Of a stretch of 36,520 nucleotides of DNA, positions 10,061-19,662 are shown in pieces (the stretch's first letter is position 1; each line of letters starts with the position of its first letter). The position numbers were made by a program, and so were the translations under genes. The notes beneath the pieces are model-generated. The model ran no database searches and was not told where the DNA came from. It was given only the letters and a program-made list of their open reading frames with translations. The DNA lies in assembly GCA_945901565.1 (NCBI GenBank), contig CAMDLG010000005.1, forward strand, positions 1 through 36,520, read 5' to 3'. The stretch comes from Bifidobacterium breve. Its GTDB lineage: Bacteria > Actinomycetota > Thermoleophilia > Solirubrobacterales > Solirubrobacteraceae.

Positions 10061-10936
10061 ATGGCATCCCTTGATTTGACTTGGATTTTCGGCTCGTCAC
10101 GCAGCGGCTCCTCTTGGCTGCTGCGGATGCTGCGTCGCCACCCCGACGTCGTCGGTGTTGACGAAACTGGGCTGGGCCACCACTGAGGGCTCTGGCGGCC
10201 AATCGCGCTCGCTTGGCAGACTCCGCAGCCTCCGCCGCTAACGACCTTCATGGCCGTCAAGCAAGATCGCGAGGATTACTTCTTCAACGAGCGCTACGCG
10301 GACTCGTGGCGGCCAGCGTTGGCAGAGTTTTTCAAGTCACGGCTCGGCGCGCAGCTCGACGATTGTCAGCCCAATTGGCGAGACCCCGCGACCCGCGTTG
10401 TGATCAAGGAGCCGGGCGGCTCGCAGATGGCAGCCGAGCTGTTGGCGCTGGAGCCAAGTGCTCGATTGATCTTCCTCTTGCGTGATGGCCGTGATGTTGT
10501 GGACTCGTGGCTCGACGCGTATACCGACGGGAGCTGGGCGTCGCAGGACGGTGCCTATTCGGTCACGCCGGAGGCCCGTCTCGCCTTCGTCCGTTGGCAG
10601 GCGGCCGTCTGGAGGTACCGCACCGAGGTTGTGGCGGCGGCCTACCAGGCACACGATCCGCAGCGCCGCGCGATGGTCCGTTACGAAGAGCTCCTCGCTG
10701 AGCCACTGGTCGTTATCTCGGGGCTGCTCGAAATGCTCGGCCTAGCGAATGATCCCGAGCTTGTTGAAGGGATCGTTAGCGCTGAAGCCCTCGAAAATGT
10801 TCCCGACGAACAGAAGGGCGCCGGCAAGGAAATCCGCCGCGCGAAGCCGGGAGGATGGCGTGAGCACTTCAGCGACGACGAGCTGGCAGCAGTCAACGCT
10901 GAGATCGGCGCTAGTCTGCGGGCATATGGCTACTGA
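10061..10936 (+). pseudogene. PAPS-dependent sulfotransferase interrupted by one in-frame TGA (10184-10186); pseudogene, sequence error or recoding
   Basis: ATG 10061 reads MASLDLTWIFGSSRSGSSWLLRMLRRHPDVVGVDETGLGHH-TGA-GLWRPIALAWQTPQPPPLTTF and joins in the same frame to the ORF at 10250. The 5'-phosphosulfate loop (GSSRSGSSW) is upstream of the TGA; the 3'-phosphate motif (LLRDGRDVVDSWL) is downstream. Confidence 0.8.
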
Positions 10937-12338
10937 GGCGGCTTCGCAGCCCGGCGGCGACAATCCCGGGCTGCTCTCCAAGAAAGGCTGGAAGGTTTCG
11001 ATCTTCGTCTTGGCGATGGCGAGCCTCGTCACTGCCATCGACCTGACGATTATCTCGGTCGCGCTCCCAACCGTCGAGCAGGACTTGGTCCTCAGTCCAT
11101 CGCAGGGGCAGTGGGTCGTCAACGCTTACCTGATCTCGTTCACCGTGCTGCTGATCCCGGGCGGGATGCTTGGCGACCGCATCGGTCAGATCCGGGGAAT
11201 GAACCTTGGCCTCATTATCTTCTCGATCGGCTCGCTGATGTGCGGCGCTGCCGCAGACGAGAAGCTGATCATCGCCGGCCGCGCGGTTCAGGGCCTCGGC
11301 GCCGCAATCCTGATGCCCTGCATTCAGGCGCTCGTCACGCGCGTGGCGCCGAAGGGCAAGACCGGTACCGCGTTTGGAATCTATGCCGCCGTCAGCGCGA
11401 TCGGCTTGGCCGTCGGGCCGCTGCTTGGCGGCGTGCTGGTCGACTTCGTTGACTGGCGCTGGATCTTCTACATCAACCCCCTGATCCTGCTGCCGCTGCT
11501 GGTTCTGATCCGCATGTATCTGCGCGAGGCCGGGGAGGGCATCGACAAGGAGAAGCGGCGCCTCGTCACGATGGAGATGTTGCGCCGCCCGTCGCTGCGA
11601 TCGGGCCTCTGGTTGATCTTCTTTGTTCGGCTGCCGCTTATCTGGATCTTCGTCTACTCGGGGATCTACTTCCAGAGCGTGTTGGGTTACAGCCCGTTCG
11701 TCGCCGGCCTGGCAATGCTGCCGGGGATCGCCGGGATCGCAATTGGAGGTCTCGTCGCTGGGCGCATGAAGGACAAGATCGGTTGGCGGATGCCCACCGT
11801 CCTAGGCTTCCTCGGCGTCGCCGGTTGCCTGATTCTTCTCGGCTTCGCGCTCGCTTGGGAGAGCTACCTAGCGATCGTCATTCCAATGTTCATTCTCGGG
11901 GTCGCCGTCAACATGGCGACGACCCCGGTCAACGTGCAGGCGATCACCGACGCCGACGAGCTCGAGCGTGGGATGATCTCGGGGACAATGACGGTCGCCT
12001 CGCAGTCCGGCAACACGATTGGGTCGATGATTCTGGGTGGCCTCACTAACTCGCTCGCTCTTGCGGGGATCACTGCAACTGCTGGCTACTCGGCGACTCA
12101 AATCTATGCCGAGGTTCAGCACCCCTCAGACTCAACGACGCTGCCGCAGGCTGCACTCGATGTTGGTCAGGCAGCCCTCTCCCAAGGGATGTCGACCGCC
12201 TCGTTCATCGGTGCCGGCATCATCCTTCTCGCGCTGGTGCTGGCCTGGGCGATGCGGATGTTCAAGGATCCGGGCAAGCCGCCTGCGCACAAGCGCAAGG
12301 AAGCAGGCGAATCCGCAGCAGAGCCCGCAGGGGCCTAG
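10926..12338 (+). CDS. MFS transporter, DHA2 (EmrB/QacA-like) drug/metabolite exporter
   Basis: MFS motifs (TAIDLTIISVALPTVEQDL, WVVNAYLISFTVLLIPGGMLGDRIG) and many TM segments. ATG at 10926 is the likely start; the upstream extension to 10749 is low-complexity shadow of the sulfotransferase. Confidence 0.9.
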   Translation: MATEAASQPGGDNPGLLSKKGWKVSIFVLAMASLVTAIDLTIISVALPTVEQDLVLSPSQGQWVVNAYLISFTVLLIPGGMLGDRIGQIRGMNLGLIIFSIGSLMCGAAADEKLIIAGRAVQGLGAAILMPCIQALVTRVAPKGKTGTAFGIYAAVSAIGLAVGPLLGGVLVDFVDWRWIFYINPLILLPLLVLIRMYLREAGEGIDKEKRRLVTMEMLRRPSLRSGLWLIFFVRLPLIWIFVYSGIYFQSVLGYSPFVAGLAMLPGIAGIAIGGLVAGRMKDKIGWRMPTVLGFLGVAGCLILLGFALAWESYLAIVIPMFILGVAVNMATTPVNVQAITDADELERGMISGTMTVASQSGNTIGSMILGGLTNSLALAGITATAGYSATQIYAEVQHPSDSTTLPQAALDVGQAALSQGMSTASFIGAGIILLALVLAWAMRMFKDPGKPPAHKRKEAGESAAEPAGA

Positions 12339-13135
12339 GCGGTTTCGACCTGAGGGACGATTGAGTAGCGCTCAAGCAGCGCTGAGGCGGAGTCCGACTG
12401 GGCGAAGGAGCCCATCAGGTAGTCGACCGTCTCCGGACTGAGCTCCTCACGCCAGCCTCCTACGCGCGCCTTGCGTACGCGCATTGCCTGAGGGTCGTTG
12501 CGGTCGTAGTCGTTCGGCGCGCCGACACCGCTTCTGCGCTCAACTTCGCGCATCCGGTCGACGCTGCTGATCTCCAACGCCTGCTCCATCTGCGCGGAAG
12601 TCGCGTCGATCCCGAGTTGGGCGACGATCCGGCTGAACGGCTCAAGCGGTTCGCTGCGCAAGTGTTCGTAGGTGACGGAGACGACGTTGGGGTCTTCCGC
12701 ATGGGGCTCCCAGGAAGCGAAGTGTTCGACCAGCGCGGGGACGCCGTACAGGGGGTCGCGGGCGAACTGGTCAATGTCGTCCTTGAACTCTCCCGCGTGG
12801 CGGGACATGTGGTAGTAGTGCGAGACGAGAGAGTCGGCCGGACTGCGCATCAGCAGCACCACCGGCGTCGTCGCGAAGCGCTCGTCCCACGCGAGGTGGC
12901 TCATCGCTGCAAACGGCACGTCGCTGCGCTCAGCGAAGCGGTAAGCGTCGAGCGTCTTCCATGGCTGGGTTTGCTTACGGCCGTCGTCGTTTGGAATCAG
13001 CCCGAACATGTTCTCCATGTCGAGGTCCAGCCCCAGGCCGTAGACCTCATCCATCAGGTTGGAGAGCGCAAAGCGCATCCAAGTGCGACCGCTCTTGGGA
13101 TAAGAACAGAGATATGCGTCAACCGCGGGTGCCAT
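12335..13135 (-). CDS. PAPS-dependent sulfotransferase
   Basis: 5'-PSB loop CSYPKSGRTWMRF; 3'-PB motif VVLLMRSPADSLVSHYYH; C-terminal VGGWREELSPE. Confidence 0.88.
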   Translation of the reverse strand: MAPAVDAYLCSYPKSGRTWMRFALSNLMDEVYGLGLDLDMENMFGLIPNDDGRKQTQPWKTLDAYRFAERSDVPFAAMSHLAWDERFATTPVVLLMRSPADSLVSHYYHMSRHAGEFKDDIDQFARDPLYGVPALVEHFASWEPHAEDPNVVSVTYEHLRSEPLEPFSRIVAQLGIDATSAQMEQALEISSVDRMREVERRSGVGAPNDYDRNDPQAMRVRKARVGGWREELSPETVDYLMGSFAQSDSASALLERYSIVPQVETA

Positions 13136-13242
13136 AGCGCCGATCCTAGCGCGAGATCGATGCGGTGGCAGCCGCCGCGCCGCCCGGGTAGACTGCGCGC
13201 ACGCCGGTCTCATACAGGGGTTCCGGCGCCCATCTACTGACT

Positions 13243-14148
13243 ATGAGACGAGAGCTAGATCGCATCGCCCTGCTGGAAGCCGAGGCGATCACAATCATGC
13301 GGGAAGTCGCCGCCGAGCTTGAACGCCCGGTGCTGCTCTTCTCGGGCGGCAAGGACTCGCTTGTGCTGCTGCGGATTGCTGAAAAGGCGTTTCGGCCTGG
13401 CCGCTTCCCGTTCCCGGTGATGCACGTTGACACGGGCCACAACTTCCCCGAGGTGATCAGCTACCGCGACGAACTGATCGAGAGCCTCGGCGAGCGGCTG
13501 ATCGTTGCCTCGGTCGAGGATTCGATCGCCGCTGGCCGAGTAGTCGACGAGACCGGCCCGGGCGCATCGCGCAACCGCTTGCAGACTGTCACGCTGCTCG
13601 ATGCACTCGCCGAACACCGCTTCGATTCCGCGATTGGCGGGGCGCGCCGCGACGAAGAGCGCGCCCGCGCAAAGGAGCGCGTCTTCTCGTTCCGTGACCG
13701 CAACGGGCAGTGGGAACCTCGGTTGCAACGGCCGGAGCTTTGGAGCCTTTACAACGGGCGGATTCGCAAAGGCGAGAGCATTCGCGCCTTCCCAATCTCA
13801 AACTGGACCGAGCTCGACGTATGGCGTTACATCGAGGCCGAGGGGCTGCCGCTGCCGTCGATCTACTTCGCCCACACACGCGAGGTGGTCGAGCGCGACG
13901 GGATGCTGCTTGCAGCCTCCGAGTACCTCGAGCTGTTCGAGGGAGAGGTGCCGTTTGAGGCGAGCGTCCGCTACCGCACCGTCGGCGACATGACCTGCAC
14001 CGGCGCGGTCGAGTCAATCGCTGCCACGATCCCCGAGGTCGTCGCCGAGATCTCCGCCTCAACGAAGACCGAGCGCGGCGAGACGCGGGCCGATGACCGT
14101 GCCACCGAGGCTGCGATGGAAGATCGCAAGAGGACCGGGTACTTCTAA
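13243..14148 (+). CDS. cysD: sulfate adenylyltransferase subunit 2
   Basis: PAPS-reductase-like fold with SGGKDSLVLLRIAEKAF; IRAFPISNWTELDVWRYI; adjacent to cysNC. Confidence 0.95.
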   Translation: MRRELDRIALLEAEAITIMREVAAELERPVLLFSGGKDSLVLLRIAEKAFRPGRFPFPVMHVDTGHNFPEVISYRDELIESLGERLIVASVEDSIAAGRVVDETGPGASRNRLQTVTLLDALAEHRFDSAIGGARRDEERARAKERVFSFRDRNGQWEPRLQRPELWSLYNGRIRKGESIRAFPISNWTELDVWRYIEAEGLPLPSIYFAHTREVVERDGMLLAASEYLELFEGEVPFEASVRYRTVGDMTCTGAVESIAATIPEVVAEISASTKTERGETRADDRATEAAMEDRKRTGYF

Positions 14149-16070
14149 TGGAGAGTGCGACCATTCCATCGCTTGGGACTCAGCCGGTCGAGGAGGGCGA
14201 CCTGCTGCGGCTACTGGTCGCCGGCTCCGTCGACTCCGGCAAGAGCACGCTGATCGGCCGTCTCCTCTACGACGCCAAGCTGCTGCTGTCGGACCAGATC
14301 GAGGCACTTGAGAAGACCAGCATCGACCGGGGCGAGGATGAGCTCGATCTGTCGCTGATCACGGACGGACTGCGCGCCGAGCGCGAGCAGGGAATCACGA
14401 TCGACGTTGCCTACCGCTACTTCTCTACGCCGCAACGCGCCTTCATCGTCGCTGACACGCCCGGACACGTCACTTACACGCGCAACATGGTCACCGGCGC
14501 CTCCAACAGCGACGTGGCATTGCTGCTGGTCGAAGCGCCAACCGGTGCGGTCGAGCAGTTCCGCCGCCACGCCGCGATTGTCTCGATGCTGCGAATTCCA
14601 CAGCTGATCGTCGCCGTCAACAAGATGGACCTTGTCGGCTACGCGCAGGAGCGCTTCGAGGCCGTCGTCGCCGAGCTGACTCCTTGGGTTGAGCAGCTCG
14701 AGATTCCGCAGGTCACCTTCATCCCGATCGACGCCCTTGGCGGTGCCAACGTTGTTGACCGCGCGGAATCGCTCGGCTGGTATTCGGGGTCGACCCTGCT
14801 GCACGAGCTCGAGAGCGTCTCCGTCGTCGCCGATCGCAACTTCAGCGACTACCGGTTCCCGGTTCAGAGTGTTATTCGCGGCGGAGGCGGCGAGGGGGGG
14901 AGCGCAAGGGCGCTGGCAGGCCAAGTCGCCGCGGGCATCATGCGCCCCGGCGACGAAGTTGTCGTGCTGCCGTCCGGCGAGCGCTCTCACATCGCCTCGA
15001 TCGAGACGCTCGACGGGAGGCTTGACGAGGCCTGGCCGCCGATGGCCGTTGCGGTGCGCCTCGCCGATGAGATCGACGTCAGCCGCGGCGACATGCTCTG
15101 TCAGCCCGGAAACCGGGCGAGTGTCACCGAAAACCTGACCGCGCGGGTCTGCTGGATGTCGGAGAAGCCGCTCCTCGCCGGAGCCAGACTTCTTCTCAAG
15201 CACACCACGAAGACCGTGCCCGCCCGCGTTGATCAGCTGGTCCACAGGGTTGAACTCGACACTCTTGGCGCCGAGCCGGAACCGGCTGCGCTCGAGCTGA
15301 ACGACCTGGGCGTCATTTCAGTCTCCACGACAACGCCGATCTGTGTCGATCCATACCGGGTTAACCGTCGCACCGGCGCGTTCGTTCTTATTGACGAGGC
15401 CACCGGGGACACCGTCGCGGCCGGGATGGTGCTCCACAGCGACGAGATGCGCGAACCGCGCGGCGCCACCAATGTCATCTGGCAGGACTCGCGCACGACC
15501 CGCGCGCAGCGCGTCGAGCGGCTCGGCCATGCCGGCGCCACAGTCTGGCTGACGGGCCTTCCTGGGGCCGGCAAGACGACGGTTGCCGCTGCAGTCGAGG
15601 AGCGCTTGGTCGCCTCAGGCCGGCCGGCCTATCTGCTGGACGGCGACAACCTGCGCCACGGCCTCAACAGCAACCTCGGCTTCACTGAAGCGGACCGGAC
15701 CGAGAACGTCCGCCGCACGGCGGAGTTGGCCCGGCTGTTTGCCGATGCCGGTTTCGTGGTGCTGGTCAGTGTCGTGTCGCCGGATGCGGACGCCCGTGCC
15801 GCCGCTAGGGGAATCCACGACGAACACGAGCTTCCGTTCATCGAGGTCTTTGTTGACGCGCCGTTAGAAGTCTGCGAGCAGCGCGATCCGAAGGGCCACT
15901 ACGCGCGCGCCCGCGCCGGCGAGATCGCAGGGTTCACCGGAGTGGATGCTCCGTACGACTCGCCGACTGATCCCGAGCTGACGCTTGATACAGACAGGCT
16001 TGAGCCCGGCGAGGCGGTCGCCCTTCTGGTCGACCTGATCAGTGCACGGGTCCCCGACCCGCGCGGCTAG
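14148..16070 (+). CDS. cysNC: bifunctional sulfate adenylyltransferase subunit 1 / adenylylsulfate kinase
   Basis: GTPase motifs GSVDSGKSTLIGRLLYD, ADTPGHVTYTRNM, NKMDLV. C-terminal APS kinase: WLTGLPGAGKTTVA, LLDGDNLRHGLNSNLGFTEADRTENVRR. Confidence 0.95.
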   Translation: MESATIPSLGTQPVEEGDLLRLLVAGSVDSGKSTLIGRLLYDAKLLLSDQIEALEKTSIDRGEDELDLSLITDGLRAEREQGITIDVAYRYFSTPQRAFIVADTPGHVTYTRNMVTGASNSDVALLLVEAPTGAVEQFRRHAAIVSMLRIPQLIVAVNKMDLVGYAQERFEAVVAELTPWVEQLEIPQVTFIPIDALGGANVVDRAESLGWYSGSTLLHELESVSVVADRNFSDYRFPVQSVIRGGGGEGGSARALAGQVAAGIMRPGDEVVVLPSGERSHIASIETLDGRLDEAWPPMAVAVRLADEIDVSRGDMLCQPGNRASVTENLTARVCWMSEKPLLAGARLLLKHTTKTVPARVDQLVHRVELDTLGAEPEPAALELNDLGVISVSTTTPICVDPYRVNRRTGAFVLIDEATGDTVAAGMVLHSDEMREPRGATNVIWQDSRTTRAQRVERLGHAGATVWLTGLPGAGKTTVAAAVEERLVASGRPAYLLDGDNLRHGLNSNLGFTEADRTENVRRTAELARLFADAGFVVLVSVVSPDADARAAARGIHDEHELPFIEVFVDAPLEVCEQRDPKGHYARARAGEIAGFTGVDAPYDSPTDPELTLDTDRLEPGEAVALLVDLISARVPDPRG

Positions 16071-17890
16071 CTTTCGCCGTCGCCGAAGATCTGGTAGCGG
16101 CCGAGGTCGCCGAGTCGCGTGTTGATGATTGCTTCGGCTACGACCATGCTCGTCGGATCGGCCGCGACCGCCTCGAGGAAGGCGTCGCGGCTCAGGACCA
16201 TTACGACGCCCTTTGAGCTTGCCGTGACGGTCGCGGTCCTTTCGGTGTCGCGCAGCAGCGCGATCTCTCCGAACGACTCGCCGGGGCCGAGCTCGCGCAG
16301 CGTCTTGCCATCGGCGCTGACGTCAAACTTGCCTTCGACAATCAGGAAAAAGAGGTCTCCGTGCTGGCCCTGCTCGGCCAGACTCTCTCCGCTCTTGACC
16401 TTGCGCTCGCTCATCTTTGATGCGAGGTCCTCCTGCATGTCCTCGTCCAGCGGAGCGAAGACCGGGACCCGCCTGACCAGGTCGAGTCGCCCGACGCCGC
16501 CTGCAAGCGCCTTTTCAGTCTCCTCAAAGCCGCGGACGAACGGGTCGAGGCTCTTGACCGCACTCTTGTCCCCTGCAAGGCCGATCGACACGACGCCGCC
16601 CACCGAGACAACGTTCAGGTGCAGCGCCAGTCCGACGCGCGGAAGTGTGAAGCTGTGGAGCGAAGCGGTTGGTGCACCGAGCACGTAGAGCTTGATTGGC
16701 GGGCCCGGAAGGTTGTGGATCGCCACGTTGGCCTGCCCGCGGCCGGTGATCAGCGGGAGTATGCGGTCACGGACCTGCGATGGCGCCTCCCGCAGCATCT
16801 TGCGCACGGCCAGGTTGTGCGCCGGCTCTCCGGCGGCTTTGATCGATTCGGTCCTCTCTCGCACATTGCGCACGCGCCTGACCGGATCGTCGATCTCCAC
16901 CGGCAGCGGCACAACCATCGGCGCCACGCCGGGGTTACCGGCTTCGCCCGCTTTGCGGTCCTTCTTCAGCGAAACCGGGACCCGCACGGCGAGATCTTCG
17001 AGCGGCTCGCCGTTCTCAATCAGCCACTGACGCAGTCCGCCGGCAACGAGGCCGAGGATTACGTCGTTCATCGTCGCGCCGGTACCAAGCCCGCGGCCGA
17101 GGAGCTTGAGCCGATCGAGCGGGTATTCGAGCGTTCGTAGCTCCAGTGGAGCTCCAGTTCCATTCGCCAGCGGGCTAGCCGGCATTTCCTCGCGGCTCTT
17201 CCTGAGCAGGTACGAGCCCACCCCTGCGGTGGCATTCGCCGCCTCGCGGAGCTGCTGCGGATGAGTGATCAAGCTTGTCGCCCGATCCAGCAGGCTGTCT
17301 GCGTCGGCGGCGTCGCCGCTTGGATCGTTCTTCAGCTCGGACGCGGTCGGCAGCGGCGCGGGGCTCCAGGGTGCAGCCTCCTCGCGCTGGGGCTCGACCG
17401 TCACGTCGAAAAGCAGCATCGCGAACAGAGCGATTGAGCCGAGGCCGTCGGCTAGGGCGTGGCTGGACTTCACCATCAGCGCCGCGCCGTCCTCCGTCGG
17501 CCCAATGTACTGAACCCGCCAGAGGGGCTTGGTCTCGTCGATCGGAGTCGTCATCCACTCAGCAAGGAGCTCGTCCAGTTCCTGGCGGTTTACGGGACCG
17601 TCGGTATCGGCCTTGACGACGTGGTAATCGAGGTCAAAATCCTGGTCGTCGGCCCAGGCCGGGAGTCCCGAGGCGCCGTCCGGCAGGTACGGGGCCTGGC
17701 GGAACCGCGGCGAGCGCCCGAGCCGCTCGTTGACCATCTCGCGAACCTCCTCAAAGCTAGGAACCGACCCGTCCTCGCGCTTCGCAAGGCGGCACAACCC
17801 GATCACCAAGTGGCTGATGCCGCACCCAAGGTAAGCTGCATCGGCTGCTCCGAGGCGTTCCAGAGCAACAGCTTCAGTGGGGTCGGTCAT
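16067..17890 (-). CDS. WS/DGAT-type O-acyltransferase fused to C-terminal cyclic-nucleotide-binding domain
   Basis: N-terminal condensation-like acyltransferase (KSSHALADGLGSIALF, an HHxxxDG variant; GATMNDVILGLVAGGLRQWL). C-terminal CNB signature LGPGESFGEIALLRDTERTATVTAS. Confidence 0.85.
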   Translation of the reverse strand: MTDPTEAVALERLGAADAAYLGCGISHLVIGLCRLAKREDGSVPSFEEVREMVNERLGRSPRFRQAPYLPDGASGLPAWADDQDFDLDYHVVKADTDGPVNRQELDELLAEWMTTPIDETKPLWRVQYIGPTEDGAALMVKSSHALADGLGSIALFAMLLFDVTVEPQREEAAPWSPAPLPTASELKNDPSGDAADADSLLDRATSLITHPQQLREAANATAGVGSYLLRKSREEMPASPLANGTGAPLELRTLEYPLDRLKLLGRGLGTGATMNDVILGLVAGGLRQWLIENGEPLEDLAVRVPVSLKKDRKAGEAGNPGVAPMVVPLPVEIDDPVRRVRNVRERTESIKAAGEPAHNLAVRKMLREAPSQVRDRILPLITGRGQANVAIHNLPGPPIKLYVLGAPTASLHSFTLPRVGLALHLNVVSVGGVVSIGLAGDKSAVKSLDPFVRGFEETEKALAGGVGRLDLVRRVPVFAPLDEDMQEDLASKMSERKVKSGESLAEQGQHGDLFFLIVEGKFDVSADGKTLRELGPGESFGEIALLRDTERTATVTASSKGVVMVLSRDAFLEAVAADPTSMVVAEAIINTRLGDLGRYQIFGDGES

Positions 17891-17949
17891 TGCTGCAATC
17901 TACCGCTAACGCGCTCCACTGTGTCACTAAGCCGTAGACTCGCATCCGC

Positions 17950-19662
17950 GTGAGCAAGAGAGACCACATCGACGAATTGCTAGCTGCGAGCCCGCTCTTC
18001 AGCAGTCTCCCTGCGGAGGTCACGACGCTTCTCAGGGCGAAGCTGACCGAGGTCTCGATCGAGTCCGGCGACTGGCTGATGCGAAAGGGGGACTCGGGCG
18101 ACGCGCTCTACATCGTCGATGCCGGACGGCTGGAGGTTGTTCTGGGGGAACAGGAGGGGGTTGGCCGCGAGGACGATGAGACGATGCGGGTTCTTCGCGT
18201 GCTTGGTCGCGGAGCGACGGTCGGCGAACTCGCCCTCGTTACCGGCGACCCGCGCTCGGCTTCCGTCCGCGCCAACCGGGACAGCACGCTGCTGCGCCTC
18301 AGTCACGACGATTTTCAAGAGCTGATCACGACCGAGCCGACCTTCGCGGCCGCATTGACCGCGGTCCTCGGGCGCCAGCTCCAGATCAGCGGCGGCTTCC
18401 GGGAGGACGAACCCGCGACGAAGGCGATTGCGATCGTTCCACTGGTCGAGGGGATGAACAGCGAAGTGATTGCCGAGGCCATCCTCGCTGCATTCGATTC
18501 GCGAGACGACGTTGTGCTGATGGGGCGCAGCACGTCGGACGTCGGCAGCCCAGCTGACTGGGGGCGCAAACTTGACGAGCTTGAGGCAGCCCACGACCGC
18601 GTAGTTCTCGTTGCCGAGCACGCGCTCTCGGATTGGCGCAAGTTTTGCGTGCGCCAGGCCGACAGGCTCGTCTGCCTTGCCCCGCCGGAGCCGCCGCCGG
18701 CCGAGCGGACAATGCCAAGGCTGCGCGGCTGCGATCTCGTCCTACTTGGCGAGAACCATCCGCCCGAAATCGCCGCCGTCTGGCTCGATCGGCTGCGCCC
18801 GCGGGCACGTCACAGGGTACGCGCGGGGGCTGGCCGCGATGCCGACCTCGCGCGCGTTGCAAGGCGCGTAACGGGCCGGTCGCTTGGACTTGTGCTTGGC
18901 GGAGGCGGTGCGCGCGGATATGCCCACCTCGGCGTACTCGAGGTTCTCGAGGAGAACGGGATCGCAGTTGACCGCATCGGCGGCACCAGCATGGGGGGGA
19001 TCGTCGCGTCAACATTTGCCTACGGCTTGAATGCCGCTCAGCGCCGACAGGCGGTCAAAAGCTTCGTCTCCCCACGAGTGCGCCGGCCTCAGTTGCCGCC
19101 CCGCAGCGCGCTCGTGAGGACGGACCGCGGGGTTGAGACGGTGCAAAGAGTCTTCGGCGACCAGCAGATCGAGACGCTGCCGATCGATCTGTTCACGGTG
19201 GCTGCAGATCTCGTGGCCGCCGAGATGGTCGTGCAGCGCCGCGGTTCGGTAGCCGAGGCGCTGCTGTCAACCGCCCGAGTCCCGGCGATTTTCCCGCCGG
19301 GACGCACAGCCGGTCGACTGCTCGTCGATGGAGGGCTGATCCGCAATCTGCCGGTCGACGTGATGTCGCAGACGGGAGAGGGGCCGGTCGTCGCGATTGA
19401 GGTCGGAGGCCGCTTCGATCCGCCGATCGACGCGGACGGCGACCCGGCGCTGCCAGGGATAGGAGAGACGTTGATGCGGTCGGTGCTGCTCGGATCGGCT
19501 GCGGCCGGAAGCGACGTCATCGCCGGCGCAGATCTGCTGCTCGAACCCGACGTGTCGGGAATGAAGATGATGGCCTTTGGCGAGATTGATCGCGGAATCG
19601 CGATCGGCCGCGCCGCTGCGACGGCCCGGCTTGAAGAGATTCGCGCGCTTACGAGTCGCTGA
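17950..19662 (+). CDS. cyclic-nucleotide-binding patatin-like phospholipase (NTE-like)
   Basis: N-terminal CNB domain (GATVGELALVTGDPRSASVRA); patatin motifs LVLGGGGARGYAHLG, GGTSMGG and DGG. GTG start. Confidence 0.9.
   Translation: MSKRDHIDELLAASPLFSSLPAEVTTLLRAKLTEVSIESGDWLMRKGDSGDALYIVDAGRLEVVLGEQEGVGREDDETMRVLRVLGRGATVGELALVTGDPRSASVRANRDSTLLRLSHDDFQELITTEPTFAAALTAVLGRQLQISGGFREDEPATKAIAIVPLVEGMNSEVIAEAILAAFDSRDDVVLMGRSTSDVGSPADWGRKLDELEAAHDRVVLVAEHALSDWRKFCVRQADRLVCLAPPEPPPAERTMPRLRGCDLVLLGENHPPEIAAVWLDRLRPRARHRVRAGAGRDADLARVARRVTGRSLGLVLGGGGARGYAHLGVLEVLEENGIAVDRIGGTSMGGIVASTFAYGLNAAQRRQAVKSFVSPRVRRPQLPPRSALVRTDRGVETVQRVFGDQQIETLPIDLFTVAADLVAAEMVVQRRGSVAEALLSTARVPAIFPPGRTAGRLLVDGGLIRNLPVDVMSQTGEGPVVAIEVGGRFDPPIDADGDPALPGIGETLMRSVLLGSAAAGSDVIAGADLLLEPDVSGMKMMAFGEIDRGIAIGRAAATARLEEIRALTSR

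Noticed and set aside
10187-10230. Bacterial SECIS element after the in-frame TGA
   Set aside because: Only a 5-bp stem with a 10-nt loop lacking the typical G; too weak to call.
10749-10925. N-terminal extension of the MFS ORF
   Set aside because: Overlaps the sulfotransferase in another frame and is not MFS-like; ATG at 10926 is the better start.
14211-15245. 344-aa antisense ORF on the minus strand
   Set aside because: Lies entirely opposite cysN; long shadow ORFs are expected in high-GC DNA and it has no recognisable domain.
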